Assembly: GCA_017859955.1 (NCBI GenBank)
Contig: JAFNAB010000040.1
Location: forward strand, 1 to 32,924
Source: Holophagaceae bacterium
Lineage (GTDB): Bacteria > Acidobacteriota > Holophagae > Holophagales > Holophagaceae
DNA length: 32,924 nucleotides
Direction of reading: 5' to 3'
Part shown: positions 22,649-32,000 of the stretch, piece by piece
How the letters are laid out: each line of letters starts with the position of its first letter
Numbering within the stretch: the first letter of the stretch is position 1
Made by a program: the position numbers and the translations under genes
Notes under the pieces: generated by a model
What the model was told of the DNA's origin: nothing
The model's input: the letters and a program-made list of their open reading frames with translations, nothing else
Databases searched by the model: none

Positions 22649-23338
22649 ATGAAAGTCGTCTTGTTCGGATCCACCGGAATGATTGGCCAGGGTGTTCTGC
22701 GTGAATGCCTGCGTGACAGCACCGTCACGCAGGTCCTCACGGTGGTGCGGTCGGCCACGGGGCGAACGCACCCCAAGCTGAAGGAGGTTTGCACACCGGA
22801 CCTATTCGATCTGACTGAGGTGGCACCCGATCTCCAAGGGGCCGATGCCTGCTTCGATTGTCTCGGAGTCTCGGCTGTCGGATTGGGTGAGGCCGACTAC
22901 ACGCGGCTCACCTACGACCTCACTCTGTCCATCGCGGAGACCTTGGTCCGCCTGAATCCTGGAATTACCTTCATCTATGTCTCCGGGGCCGGAACGGACA
23001 GCAGTGAGCGGGGCCGATCCATGTGGGCCAGGGTCAAGGGCCGCACGGAGAATGCTCTCCAGCGCCTCCCCTTCGGGAGGGTCTACCTCTTCCGCCCCGG
23101 ATTCATCCAGCCCCGGCACGGCATCCGCTCCCGAACCCTCTGGTACCGGATCTTCTATGCATTGAGCAGACCCCTTGCCGGGCTTATCGACAGGCTTGCC
23201 CCCGGGGTCGTCCTGAACACAGAAAGCCTGGGCTTGGCCATGCTGACCGCAGCCCATCGAGGTGCACCGAAAACAGTGCTGGAGTCAAAGGACCTGAGCC
23301 GCCTGGCCAAGGCCCATCCATTGACCACGGGGATCTGA
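22649..23338 (+). CDS. NAD(P)-binding atypical SDR / epimerase-like protein
   Basis: A 229-residue protein of the NAD-dependent epimerase/NmrA-like atypical SDR group. The N-terminal MKVVLFGSTGMIGQGVLREC is a GxTGxxG-type dinucleotide-binding loop. It continues with LTVVRS, ACFDCLGVSAVGL, FIYVSGAGTDSSERG and RVYLFRPGFIQP. The usual YxxxK is replaced by a WARVKGRTENAL context, as in related small oxidoreductases of oxidative-stress loci. AGGGGGCCCC precedes the ATG; it follows the SDR remnant by 8 nt, so it belongs to the same operon. Catalytic role unknown. Confidence 0.85.
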   Translation: MKVVLFGSTGMIGQGVLRECLRDSTVTQVLTVVRSATGRTHPKLKEVCTPDLFDLTEVAPDLQGADACFDCLGVSAVGLGEADYTRLTYDLTLSIAETLVRLNPGITFIYVSGAGTDSSERGRSMWARVKGRTENALQRLPFGRVYLFRPGFIQPRHGIRSRTLWYRIFYALSRPLAGLIDRLAPGVVLNTESLGLAMLTAAHRGAPKTVLESKDLSRLAKAHPLTTGI

Positions 23339-23382
23339 GCTGGGAGTGTCGTTGGCAACTCCAGCGGGGGCATGCCGATTGG

Positions 23383-25713
23383 CTAGCCCAACCTTCCCTG
23401 CTCAAGTCCCTTGAATGCCTTCTGCAGTTCCTCGTGGGTGTAGGGTTTCGGCAGCAGGAAAACCCTGCCCTGGCCCGCCAGGGCGCGGTACAAGGTTTCA
23501 TCCACATAGCCCGTTGTCATGAAAACCGGCAGCGAGTAACCCAGCTCACGCATACGGCGAAGGGTCTCTATCCCAGTCATCCCCGGCATGTTCTGGTCAA
23601 GCAGTACCGCATCAAAGCTCAGCTCCCGGGCCATGAGATCCAGGGCTTCGCAGCCTCCGCTCACCTCGGTGGCTCGATGCCGGAGGGACTCCAGCATTGC
23701 CATGACCGACTGGCGAACCAAAGGATCATCGTCCACCAGGAGTATGCGGAAGGAAGGCGGCGGGAAGGCTGGCCGCTCCTCGACAGAGCTGCTCGGTGGC
23801 AGCGAATTCCCCTCCACCACCGGAAGACAAACCCGTACTTGGGTGCCAACGCCCAGTCGGCTTTCCACCTGAAGGGTCCCGCCGTGTGCCTGGACTGTGC
23901 CAAACACGACCGAAAGCCCCAGGCCGGTCCCCTTGCCGACCGGCTTGGTCGTAAAGAAGGGTTCCACGGCCCGGGCTACGACCTCTGGTGCCATCCCCTG
24001 ACCAGTGTCCTCAACCACCAGTCCCAGGTGCTGGGCATCCGACCTCTCTGTTCTCAAGGTCAGGGTTCCGCCCTCCGGCATGGCGTCCAACGCGTTAACA
24101 CAGAGATTCATGAGGGCATTGGAGAGCCCGGCCTGGGAACCGACAATCCAGGGCAGTTGGGGATCAAGGTCGAGGATGACCCGGATCTTCTGCATGGTCG
24201 TTCGGGAGAGCAACTCCGCCTCCCCACGGACCAATTCATTCAAATCCAGGAGTTGCGCTTGCTGGATATCCTTCCGGGCGAAGGTCATAAGACTTTTGAT
24301 CAAGTCCCGCCCCCGCATGCAAGCCTTTATGATCAGGTCACCTCGGTGAGCATGCTCATCGGTGCCGTTGCACAGGAGACCCGCCACCGCCATGACGGCG
24401 GCCAGAACATTGTTCATGTCATGGGCTACTCCCCCGGCCAGGCGCCCGACGCTCTCCATGCGTTGCAGGTGATTTAGCTGGGCCTCAAGAAGGAGCCGTG
24501 CCTCCTCTTCCCTTTTTCTTTGCGTAATGTCCTGGGCAACCCCGATGGAGCGCCGCATTCTGCCATCGGGATGCCGTTCGAGCACTCGGACGACAATCCG
24601 CAGCCAACGTGCTCCCAGAGAGGGGTGCTCATACCGGTATTCGAGATCCTGGGAGTCCTGGCGCTCAACTTTGAGTTTACGATTCGCCTCCAGCACCCGG
24701 GGAAGGTCTTCGGGGTGGATGCGGCCTTCCCAGAAAGCTGCGGCCGAGGCCCCCTCGTGGGTCGCCGGGAGCCCCAGGATCTCCCGGGCCTTCAGATCAA
24801 AGAACGAGGGCTGGTCAGTATTTTCCATTTCAAAAAAACCGAACCCGGCGACATCGACTGCGGAACGAAGCCTTGCCTCACTGTCCCGGAGGGCTTTCTC
24901 GACACGCACCCGTTCTGTAATGTCCATGATGATGCCGATGAACCGATGCGGTTTACCCCCTACACCCGCTGCGACCTCCGCACGGACGAAACAGGCCCTT
25001 TCCTGACCACCGGAAAGGACGAGTCGGAGGTCCGTCTCCAGAGGTTCACCGGTCGCCAGTGAACGCTGGAACTTGTGCCCGAAGGGTTCCAGATCGTCAG
25101 GATGGAAGAAGCGTGCATTGGCTTCGACGGAAGGGATGTATTCCCCTGGCTTGACGTTGAAGATCCGGTAGGTTTCTTCGGACCACCAGACCCGGTCAGC
25201 ATCCAAATCCCAGTCCCAGCTGCCAATCAGGGCCACTTCCTGCGCGAGCTTGAGCCTTTCAGCCAGCCCGGCATTTTCCTGTTCCGCCAACTTCCGTTTG
25301 GTGACCACGTCAAAAATAGCCACGAACTCCTCAGGGCCTGGACTGTACACGGACACATCGAACCATTCCCCCAGCGCGAGGAGGTGTTTCTCAAACCTTT
25401 CGGATACTCCGGTTTTCACGACTCGTCCGAATATCTGGAACAGATCAGGATCCAGTTCCTGGATGCCGGGAATCACTTCCGAGACCCACTTACCAGTTAT
25501 GTTCCGAAGACCGGTCTGGGTTTCAAAGGCTCTGTTGACCGCCAGGTAAAGGAAGTCGACGGGAGCCCCCAGCTCGTCAAAGCGCATCCGGCAGTGCGCA
25601 AAGCCGTTTAGCAGGTTCTGGAAGAGTCTCTGGTAGGGCTCCGGAGCCCCAACCCCTTGCGCTCCAACCTGATCAGGGAAAGGCGGATTACTATTGCCGG
25701 CATTTGAATCCAC
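23383..25713 (-). CDS. Cytosolic hybrid sensor histidine kinase with three PAS domains and a receiver
   Basis: 776 residues, with no membrane helix and no signal peptide. Order: PAS1 (~25-140), PAS2 (~150-270, with SWDWDLDADRVWWSEETYRI and HPDDL), PAS3 (~280-400), HisKA with phospho-acceptor H431 (GGVAHDMNNVLAA), HATPase_c (N-box [26 protein letters not shown]), then a receiver domain (ILLVDDDPLVR, LLDQNMPGMTG, TTGYVD, PKPYT). It belongs to the multi-PAS hybrid kinase type common in Deltaproteobacteria and Acidobacteriota. GTG 25713 with GGGAGAGG upstream is chosen; an in-frame ATG at 25839 would overlap the PAS gene and add a low-complexity leader. It follows ric and a PAS protein on the same strand, so nitrosative or redox stress is a likely signal. 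Confidence 0.9.
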   Translation of the reverse strand: MDSNAGNSNPPFPDQVGAQGVGAPEPYQRLFQNLLNGFAHCRMRFDELGAPVDFLYLAVNRAFETQTGLRNITGKWVSEVIPGIQELDPDLFQIFGRVVKTGVSERFEKHLLALGEWFDVSVYSPGPEEFVAIFDVVTKRKLAEQENAGLAERLKLAQEVALIGSWDWDLDADRVWWSEETYRIFNVKPGEYIPSVEANARFFHPDDLEPFGHKFQRSLATGEPLETDLRLVLSGGQERACFVRAEVAAGVGGKPHRFIGIIMDITERVRVEKALRDSEARLRSAVDVAGFGFFEMENTDQPSFFDLKAREILGLPATHEGASAAAFWEGRIHPEDLPRVLEANRKLKVERQDSQDLEYRYEHPSLGARWLRIVVRVLERHPDGRMRRSIGVAQDITQRKREEEARLLLEAQLNHLQRMESVGRLAGGVAHDMNNVLAAVMAVAGLLCNGTDEHAHRGDLIIKACMRGRDLIKSLMTFARKDIQQAQLLDLNELVRGEAELLSRTTMQKIRVILDLDPQLPWIVGSQAGLSNALMNLCVNALDAMPEGGTLTLRTERSDAQHLGLVVEDTGQGMAPEVVARAVEPFFTTKPVGKGTGLGLSVVFGTVQAHGGTLQVESRLGVGTQVRVCLPVVEGNSLPPSSSVEERPAFPPPSFRILLVDDDPLVRQSVMAMLESLRHRATEVSGGCEALDLMARELSFDAVLLDQNMPGMTGIETLRRMRELGYSLPVFMTTGYVDETLYRALAGQGRVFLLPKPYTHEELQKAFKGLEQGRLG

Positions 25714-25822
25714 GCGACCTCTCCCATCCCGAATCTGTTTTGATTTCCTATGATGATCGCAATTGAACCTCACCGGCTTCTTCCCGCCGAAGAGTAGGGG
25801 AGTGAACGGTGGCTGTGGGGCA

Positions 25823-26254
25823 TCAAATTGCCTCGGCAACGCGCTTGCGCAAAGCTTTCAGTTCCTCGAACTGTTCCGTGACATCCCGCAAAATGGCGGC
25901 GATCCCAGTGATCTTTCCCGACTCACCCAAAAAGGGCACGATGGTGAAGGCCACGGACCTCCGGGAACCATCCTTCCGGATGGCAGGCACGGATAGCAGG
26001 CTGTCTGCGCCGTACCGTGTAATGCCGGTGGCCATGGTTTGGGCATAGCCATCCCAGTGCCGCTTCCGGAGGGTTTCGGGAATGATGATGTCCAGGCTCT
26101 GTCCCAGGGCCTCCTCCTCCGAATACCCGAACACCCGCTGGGCCCCCGCATTCCACAGGCGTATCAGCCCCTGGTCATCCGCATAGATGATGGCATCCGG
26201 AGCCCGGTCCACCAGCTGGCGGCAGATCCTGTCGAAATCCAGCACATTGCCCAT
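25823..26254 (-). CDS. Single PAS-domain protein
   Basis: A 143-residue protein that is almost only one PAS domain: FDRICRQLVDRAPDAIIYAD, WNAGAQRVFGYSEEEALGQSLDIIIPETLR, then KDGSRRSVAFTIVPFLGESG and the C-cap ITGIAAILRDVTEQFEELKA, ending in a short helix. No effector domain is attached. The region where PAS proteins bind heme or flavin shows no canonical Cys-based LOV motif; a heme-type sensor is possible but not readable. GAGGAGG precedes the ATG. It lies between ric (upstream) and the three-PAS kinase (downstream), so it may sense redox state or gas for the kinase or modulate it. Confidence 0.88.
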   Translation of the reverse strand: MGNVLDFDRICRQLVDRAPDAIIYADDQGLIRLWNAGAQRVFGYSEEEALGQSLDIIIPETLRKRHWDGYAQTMATGITRYGADSLLSVPAIRKDGSRRSVAFTIVPFLGESGKITGIAAILRDVTEQFEELKALRKRVAEAI

Positions 26255-26335
26255 GGCACCTCCTCACCTTTGGCAAAGGGACATCGCGCGAAGCCTTTTG
26301 GACGCATCCGCCCATCATCGGTCCCTCGCCTTCCT

Positions 26336-27052
26336 TCAACTCCCGCCAGCAGCCCCCTCAAGGGCGATGGCCCGGGGGAAGAGTAGACGGTTCTCCAGGT
26401 AGATGTGGCGATGGAGGTCCGCCTCCAGGTCATGAAGTCCCTTCAGAAGGGCACGGTAGCTGCCACAGGCATCCGAGGGGGCGGAGTAGTCGGCGGTGAG
26501 ATCCCGCAGTTCCTTCAGCATTGTTCCCACCTCCTCGTGCTCGTGCAGCATGGCCCTTATGGGGGCCTGGATGGCTCCCGGCCGGGGGGCCTCCGGGGCG
26601 GATTCCATCTGGCGAATGAGGGGGAAAAGGATTTCCTCTTCCTTCGCCAGGTGGGGAATCAGATCCCCCCCAAGGGCCTCCACGCGTTGAGCAATCTGGG
26701 CCAACTCTGGATGGTTGCCTCCATGCACCCTGAGGACCTTCTCCATCAGGGGCTCCAAACGGCCCAACGCGGAGCGGGTGAAGGCATGATGCTTGGCCTC
26801 GATGTGAGCGATGAGGTCCACCAGGGTGCAGTCCTGCCATTTTATTGGGTCAGCAGGAAGGCAATCGGATCCCGGGAGTCCTTCCAGCCTCGCCAGGACC
26901 TCCGTCAGATCCGCGTTGGCGTGGGCACAAGCCTCTGCGAGGGTCCGATGCCCTCCGCAGCAGAAGTCCACCCGCAACTCGTCGAAGAGCTCCATGGCCG
27001 CCGGGTTCTCAAGGACAAGGTCACCGATGAGGGTCAGGGCACTTTGGGTCAT
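26336..27052 (-). CDS. ric: Iron-sulfur cluster repair di-iron protein (Ric/YtfE/ScdA)
   Basis: A 238-residue cytoplasmic repair protein that restores Fe-S clusters damaged by NO or oxidative stress. Residues 1-~60 form the ScdA_N domain with the Cys-Cys pair (DFCCGGHRTLAEAC, C31-C32). The rest is a hemerythrin-like four-helix bundle carrying the di-iron histidines and carboxylates (HIEAKHH 83-89, HLAKEEEILFP from 134, MLHEHEEV 169-175, HRHIYLENRLLFP from 214). ATG 27052 with GGAGG upstream is chosen; the same frame is open to 27226, which would add 58 residues overlapping the shared hcp control region. Divergent from hcp, with a Crp/Fnr-type palindrome between; first gene of ric-PAS-kinase. 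Confidence 0.93.
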   Translation of the reverse strand: MTQSALTLIGDLVLENPAAMELFDELRVDFCCGGHRTLAEACAHANADLTEVLARLEGLPGSDCLPADPIKWQDCTLVDLIAHIEAKHHAFTRSALGRLEPLMEKVLRVHGGNHPELAQIAQRVEALGGDLIPHLAKEEEILFPLIRQMESAPEAPRPGAIQAPIRAMLHEHEEVGTMLKELRDLTADYSAPSDACGSYRALLKGLHDLEADLHRHIYLENRLLFPRAIALEGAAGGS

Positions 27053-27144
27053 TTCATTCCTCCAGTCCAGGCATTCGTCCCCGGGCGCGTCAGGTCGGTA
27101 TTGAGCGACCCAATGCAAAGATCCGTTCTCCTGGCCCTGCAGGC

Positions 27145-27160
27145 CTTGATACCCGTCAAG
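27145..27160. promoter_or_regulatory. Crp/Fnr-family palindrome between ric and hcp
   Basis: CTTGATACCCGTCAAG: both CTTGA/TCAAG arms are perfect, and it differs from TTGAT-N4-ATCAA at one position. This is the shape of FNR, DNR/NnrR and HcpR sites that control hcp and NO-stress genes. It lies about 92 nt before the ric start and about 100 nt before the hcp start, so one dimer could serve both. Which family member binds cannot be told. Confidence 0.65.
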
Positions 27161-27260
27161 CTTTGGATATCTGCCAAACCACCTTGCCATCCGACCGGAT
27201 CGGCCTAGGTTCGATCCTGTTGCCACTCCTCTTCATCTCACCCCACAAAAAGGAAACGTC

Positions 27261-28892
27261 ATGTCCATGTTCTGTTTTCAGTGCCAGGAAACCGCCAAGA
27301 ATACGGGCTGCGCCATCAGTGGCGTCTGCGGCAAGAAGCCGGATACCGCCAACCTGCAGGATCTGCTCGTCTACACCCTGAAGGGCATCGCGGCCCTGGA
27401 GGAGCAGGCCATGGGCAAGCGGCCCATCCGGAAGTCGACGGGCCTCTTCCTGGTCCAGTCCCTCTTCATCACCATCACCAACGCCAATTTCGACAACGTG
27501 CGCATCACGGCCCAGATCACCGAAGCCCTGAAGCTCAAGAAGGCCCTGCTGGCAGAGGTGGGGGACGCCGGGAGCCTGCCGGAGGCCGCCACCTGGTTCG
27601 GGACCGAGGCGGAGTACGCCGCCAAGGCCGAGCAGGTGGGGGTCCTGCAGGAGGCCCACGAGGACCTTCGCTCCCTCAAGTCCCTCGTAACCTATGGCGT
27701 GAAGGGGGTCGCGGCCTACGCCGACCATGCGGCCATGCTGGATCGGGAGGACGACGAGATCTACGGCTTCGTCGTGAAGGCCCTGGCGGCCCTCACCAGG
27801 ACCTTGGGGGCCGAGGAGCTGGTGGCGCTCACCCTGGAGACCGGCGGGTGCGCCGTGAAGACCATGGCTCTGTTGGACGCGGCCAATACCGGCACCTACG
27901 GCAAGCCAGAGATGACCCAGGTCTCCATGGGCGTCCGCCAGAACCCGGGCATCCTGGTGTCCGGCCACGACCTCCGGGACCTGGCGGATCTCCTGGAGCA
28001 GACCCAGGGCACCGGCGTGGATGTCTACACCCACAGCGAGATGCTCCCGGCCCACGCCTATCCGGCCTTCAAGAAATACCCCAATCTCGCCGGGAACTAC
28101 GGCAGTTCCTGGTGGCTGCAGGACAAGGAGTTCGGGAGCTTCAACGGCCCTATCCTGATGACCACCAACTGCATCGTGCCGGTGCGCCCCACCTACAAGG
28201 ACCGGATCTTCACCTCCGGCATGGCGGGCTACGCCGACATCCCCCATATCCCGGATCGGCCCGCTGGCGGGCGCAAGGACTTCAGCGCCATCATCCAGTT
28301 GGCCAAGACCTGTCCGCCCCCCACGGAGCTGGAGACGGGGACCCTCACGGTGGGCTTCGCCCACGACCAGATCCTGGCCCTGGCTGATAAGGTCGTCGAC
28401 GCCGTAAAGAGCGGGGCCGTGAAGCGCTTCGTGGTCATGGGCGGATGCGACGCCCGCCAGAAGGAGCGGACCTACTTCACGGACGTGGCCAAGGCCCTGC
28501 CTCCTGACACCATCATCCTCACCGCCGGCTGCGCCAAGTACCGCTACAACAAGCTGGGCCTGGGCGACATCGGCGGCATCCCCCGGGTCCTGGACGCCGG
28601 GCAGTGCAACGACAGCTACTCCCTGGCCCTGGTGGCCCTCAAGCTCAAGGAGGTCTTCGGGCTGGAGGACATCAACCAGCTCCCCATCTCCTTCGATATC
28701 GCCTGGTACGAGCAGAAGGCCGTGGCGGTCCTGCTGGCCCTGCTGTACCTCGGCGTCAAGGGCATCCGCCTGGGGCCCACCCTGCCTGCCTTCCTTTCCC
28801 CCAACGTGGCCAAGGTGCTGGTGGAGAAGTTCGACCTGAAGCTGATCGGGACCCCGGAAGCTGACGTGGCGGCCATCGCTGCGGGCGTCTGA
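27261..28892 (+). CDS. hcp: Hydroxylamine reductase / hybrid-cluster protein, class I
   Basis: A 543-residue Fe-S protein with the hybrid 4Fe-2S-2O cluster, which reduces NO or hydroxylamine in nitrosative stress. The N-terminal cysteines are C5-x2-C8-x8-C17-x5-C23 (CFQC, GC, GVCGK), the class I spacing seen in anaerobes with a [4Fe-4S] proximal cluster; the Escherichia coli type has wider spacing. Hybrid-cluster motifs are [81 protein letters not shown] and [15 protein letters not shown] with AAGGAAA upstream. Monocistronic with its own terminator and no adjacent hcr. Divergent from ric. Confidence 0.97.
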   Translation: MSMFCFQCQETAKNTGCAISGVCGKKPDTANLQDLLVYTLKGIAALEEQAMGKRPIRKSTGLFLVQSLFITITNANFDNVRITAQITEALKLKKALLAEVGDAGSLPEAATWFGTEAEYAAKAEQVGVLQEAHEDLRSLKSLVTYGVKGVAAYADHAAMLDREDDEIYGFVVKALAALTRTLGAEELVALTLETGGCAVKTMALLDAANTGTYGKPEMTQVSMGVRQNPGILVSGHDLRDLADLLEQTQGTGVDVYTHSEMLPAHAYPAFKKYPNLAGNYGSSWWLQDKEFGSFNGPILMTTNCIVPVRPTYKDRIFTSGMAGYADIPHIPDRPAGGRKDFSAIIQLAKTCPPPTELETGTLTVGFAHDQILALADKVVDAVKSGAVKRFVVMGGCDARQKERTYFTDVAKALPPDTIILTAGCAKYRYNKLGLGDIGGIPRVLDAGQCNDSYSLALVALKLKEVFGLEDINQLPISFDIAWYEQKAVAVLLALLYLGVKGIRLGPTLPAFLSPNVAKVLVEKFDLKLIGTPEADVAAIAAGV

Positions 28893-28912
28893 GACTCCGG
28901 ACTCCGGCAGGC

Positions 28913-28949
28913 AAAGAGGCGGGTGCACCTGGGCCCGCCTCTTTTGTTG
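28913..28949 (+). terminator. Rho-independent terminator after hcp
   Basis: An 11-bp stem AAAGAGGCGGG / CCCGCCTCTTT with a 10-nt loop, followed by TGTTGT. It starts about 20 nt after the hcp stop. Confidence 0.85.
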
Positions 28950-29093
28950 TCTCACGGACTCAGCTGAGCCACCGAAGCGGAAAGGGAACGGTAGCGCCGC
29001 GATGGTGGTATAGCTTTCAAGGCGCGTTCCTCACAATCGGAACCCCCGAATAGGCTCGTTGCCCGCCCTCCAACAGTTCAATCTGGTCGCCCG

Positions 29094-29573
29094 ATGTCAT
29101 TCCCCAAGTCCGCTGGTTTCTTCCTCATCCTGGCCCTCGGCTGTGCCGGGAAAAAAGCTGTGGTTCTTGTGCCACAGCCGAGCCCAAACCACAGGGAGGC
29201 TTTGGAAGCCAAGCCTAAGGAACTGGACCTCCAACACCTGCAGGGCACCCTCACTGCTGAAACGATTCAACAGATTGCCGCCTTCAAGTGTGAGATGACG
29301 GATACCCAGGCCTCCCTCACCCAGTCCATCAGCCGCTACCTGGAGAGTCGTGATGAGGAGCCCTATCGGGCCAGCCAAAGCCGGGTCGATCAACTCACCA
29401 TCCTCACAGTCCATGCCAAAGGGATGACCCGGGCCAGGGCCAAGGCTCTTGTGGAAGGCGTCCCCCGCGTAAAGGTCCACCAGTATGGCTGGGACAAAGT
29501 CATCCTCGCCAATGATCGGGAAGGATGGATTTTCGACATGGCGCCAGGTCCCGGATCAGAGCCAGCCCGCTGA
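29094..29573 (+). CDS. Small predicted lipoprotein of unknown function
   Basis: A 159-residue protein with a signal peptide ending in LALGC (C17), a plausible though not ideal lipobox, so it may be anchored to the outer or inner membrane. A Pro-rich linker follows, then a helical part (ETIQQIAAFKCEMTDTQASL, SISRYLESRDEEPYRAS) and a small alpha/beta end (TILTVHAKGMTRARAKALVE, VKVHQYGWDKVILANDREGW). No family recognised. The ribosome-binding site is weak (CTGGTCGCCCG). It stands alone between the hcp terminator and the membrane kinase; a role with the kinase is possible but unsupported. Confidence 0.65.
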   Translation: MSFPKSAGFFLILALGCAGKKAVVLVPQPSPNHREALEAKPKELDLQHLQGTLTAETIQQIAAFKCEMTDTQASLTQSISRYLESRDEEPYRASQSRVDQLTILTVHAKGMTRARAKALVEGVPRVKVHQYGWDKVILANDREGWIFDMAPGPGSEPAR

Positions 29574-29714
29574 CAGCCACCCCTGTGGGCCGGGGGCCAG
29601 GGCCTAATGTTTTACCCGATTTCATACAAATAAACGAAAAGCTCCAGCACGTCTCCAGACTCATCATCCGGAACAGCCGCGCCGAGAGGTCTACCAGAGT
29701 CCTCCAACCATTTC

Positions 29715-31952
29715 ATGCCCTCGGATCAATCCACCTTGTCCTTCTGGTCTAGACGTTCCATCGCCTCAATCCTGGCCGCAATCCTCCTGGTGACGTCGAC
29801 GATCGTCCTGGGATTGACCGGAATGCTGGCATTTCGAGCTTTAAGCCTCCGGGAAGCAAACGCGGTCAAACGACAGATGGCTTTCCAGACCCGCACCTTG
29901 GCCGAGGCCCTGGCCCTGCCCCTTTGGAACTTCGACGATGGCCAGATGGGCCGAATCCTGGACAGCAGCATGGGGGACTCGACCACCATGGGTATCCGAG
30001 TCCGTGCCGGGGGTCGTACCTGGAGCCGCTTCCGCCCGGAGGTCCAGGAAACCTACGCAGACAAAATGAATCAAAACGGATTCATGGTGGAGACCAGGGA
30101 AATCCGTCGGGATGGGGTGCCCCTCGGTACCCTTGAGACCTTCTATGACACCCGGTACATGCAGGAAGAGGTCAGCCGATTCAAGAGAATCCTGCTCTCC
30201 GGGATCCTTGGATTCGACCTCATCCTGGTGCTGGTGCTCTATCTGCTCATCTGGCACGCCGTGATCAAACCCATTCGCAGCCTGGAAAAGTTCGCAGAGG
30301 ACGTGTCCTCTGGACTCCGGCCCACTGGCGAACCTGAGGGGAACCAGCCCTGCCTGGAAATGAACCACCTCCATCGCAGCATCGACGGCATGGTGGCTCT
30401 CCTGGATCAGCGTTACGCGAAGCTAATGGGATCGGAACAACGCTTCCGGGCCCTCTTCAACGGTTCGGGTGATGCCATGTACATGCGGGAATTCACACCC
30501 GACAACCCTCGCTCTCCCTTCGTGGAAGTGAACGAGGCCGCCTGCCGCAAGCTGGGCTACACGCGGGAGGAACTTCTCAGGATGAACCCCTATGACATCA
30601 GCCCGGAGAGCTCCGCAGAAAGCGTCGATCAGGTGCGAGCCGATCTGTTAGCCAACGGGAGCGCGGTTCTGGCCACCACCCACCGAACCAAGGAGGGCCG
30701 GGCAATACCCGTGGAGGTCAGTGCCCATCGCTTTGAGATCGCAGGCAGAACCTTCGTGCTGTCTTCCGCAAGGGACGTTTCCGATCGGCACCGACTGGAA
30801 AACCAGCTGCGTCACAGCCAGAAAATGGAGTCCCTCGGCATGCTGGCCGGAGGAATCGCCCATGATTTCAACAATATTCTCCAGGTGATCACCTCCTTCG
30901 GAAGCCTCATGCGGGAAGGCCTCGGGAAAGATGATCCGAACCGGGAAAAGCTGGGGCATATCCTGGCCGCCGCAGAGAAGGCCTCCAAACTCACACGGAG
31001 CCTGCTCACCTTCGGCCGGAAGGATTCCATTGAACCCAAACCTTCCGAGCTCAACGAGTTGGTCAGGAGAGTGAATGCCTTCCTCAAGCGCCTTATCGGC
31101 GAGGACATCAATCTGGTGACCCATCCCTGTGCCGGACCTTTGGATGTATTCATCGACGAAGGCCAGATCGAGCAGGTCCTGGTGAACCTGGTCGCCAATG
31201 CCAGGGATGCGATGCCCAAAGGGGGCACCCTCACCATCCAGACGGACGCGGTGGCAATGGACGAGGATTTCATCCGGTTCCACGGCTTCGGGGCAGTGGG
31301 TTCCTGGGCCCAGATCTCGGTATCGGACACCGGGGCCGGCATGGATGAAGCGACCCGGTTGAAAATCTTCGACCCATTCTTCACCACCAAGCCCGCGGGG
31401 AAAGGCACGGGGCTCGGACTGGCCATCGTCTATGGAATCATTCAGCAGCACCGTGGCCAGATCAACGTCTACAGCGAACCCGGACGAGGCACGACCTTCC
31501 GGGTGTACCTGCCACTGCACGCCCAGGCCTCCATCCAGGCCCCTGACCTCAATCCGGAGAATCGCTCTCTCAAGGGTACGGAAACCATTCTGGTGGCCGA
31601 AGATGAAACGGTCGTGCGGGAAGTGATCGCCCATATGCTGGAAGAGAAGGGCTACACCGTCATCCAGGCCAGCGACGGGCAGGAAGCACTGGAGCGCTAC
31701 GCGGAACATGGGGACAAAATCGACCTGCTTCTGATGGATCTCATCATGCCCCGCCTCAGCGGCAAAGACGCCTATGACCGGATCCGGAGCAAATGGCCTG
31801 CGGCCCGCGTCATTTTCAGCAGCGGGTACACCGCCGACATCATCCAGAGTCGGGGTGACCTGGATGAGGGGGCAGAACTGGTCATGAAACCCGTCGCCCC
31901 CAGGGATCTGCTCCTGAAGATCAGGGATGTCCTGGACCGGAAACGAGAATGA
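29715..31952 (+). CDS. Membrane-bound hybrid sensor histidine kinase (PAS, HisKA, HATPase, receiver)
   Basis: 745 residues. TM1 ~16-38, a periplasmic sensor of ~115 residues ([20 protein letters not shown], the type with a conserved PLWNFD near TM1), TM2 ~158-181, a short HAMP-like linker ([17 protein letters not shown]), PAS (~240-360), HisKA with H383 ([12 protein letters not shown]), HATPase_c (N-box [26 protein letters not shown]), and a receiver with acidic ED630/631, phospho-acceptor D675 (LLLMDLIMP) and K725 (MKPVA). The ribosome-binding site before ATG is weak. A periplasmic solute-binding-like protein is encoded 48 nt downstream on the same strand and may present its ligand. No response regulator with an output domain is adjacent. 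Confidence 0.92.
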   Translation: MPSDQSTLSFWSRRSIASILAAILLVTSTIVLGLTGMLAFRALSLREANAVKRQMAFQTRTLAEALALPLWNFDDGQMGRILDSSMGDSTTMGIRVRAGGRTWSRFRPEVQETYADKMNQNGFMVETREIRRDGVPLGTLETFYDTRYMQEEVSRFKRILLSGILGFDLILVLVLYLLIWHAVIKPIRSLEKFAEDVSSGLRPTGEPEGNQPCLEMNHLHRSIDGMVALLDQRYAKLMGSEQRFRALFNGSGDAMYMREFTPDNPRSPFVEVNEAACRKLGYTREELLRMNPYDISPESSAESVDQVRADLLANGSAVLATTHRTKEGRAIPVEVSAHRFEIAGRTFVLSSARDVSDRHRLENQLRHSQKMESLGMLAGGIAHDFNNILQVITSFGSLMREGLGKDDPNREKLGHILAAAEKASKLTRSLLTFGRKDSIEPKPSELNELVRRVNAFLKRLIGEDINLVTHPCAGPLDVFIDEGQIEQVLVNLVANARDAMPKGGTLTIQTDAVAMDEDFIRFHGFGAVGSWAQISVSDTGAGMDEATRLKIFDPFFTTKPAGKGTGLGLAIVYGIIQQHRGQINVYSEPGRGTTFRVYLPLHAQASIQAPDLNPENRSLKGTETILVAEDETVVREVIAHMLEEKGYTVIQASDGQEALERYAEHGDKIDLLLMDLIMPRLSGKDAYDRIRSKWPAARVIFSSGYTADIIQSRGDLDEGAELVMKPVAPRDLLLKIRDVLDRKRE

Positions 31953-31965
31953 GGCTGGTATGCAA

Positions 31966-31971
31966 TAGAAT
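31966..31971 (+). promoter_or_regulatory. Putative -10 box before the solute-binding protein gene
   Basis: TAGAAT, 5/6 to the -10 consensus, 29 nt before the ATG and 13 nt after the kinase stop. No clear -35. Suggests the downstream gene can also be expressed on its own. Confidence 0.3.
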
Positions 31972-32000
31972 AGGGCTTCCTTCATCCAGGTACAGCCGCC

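Noticed and set aside
20146-23382. Genomic island with att duplication at the tRNA
   Set aside because: I found no repeat of the tRNA 3' end, no integrase and no second boundary, so only a possible accessory segment is noted.
27156-28955. 599-codon minus-strand frame opposite hcp
   Set aside because: Antisense of hcp; the translation has no domain signatures, while hcp is unmistakable.
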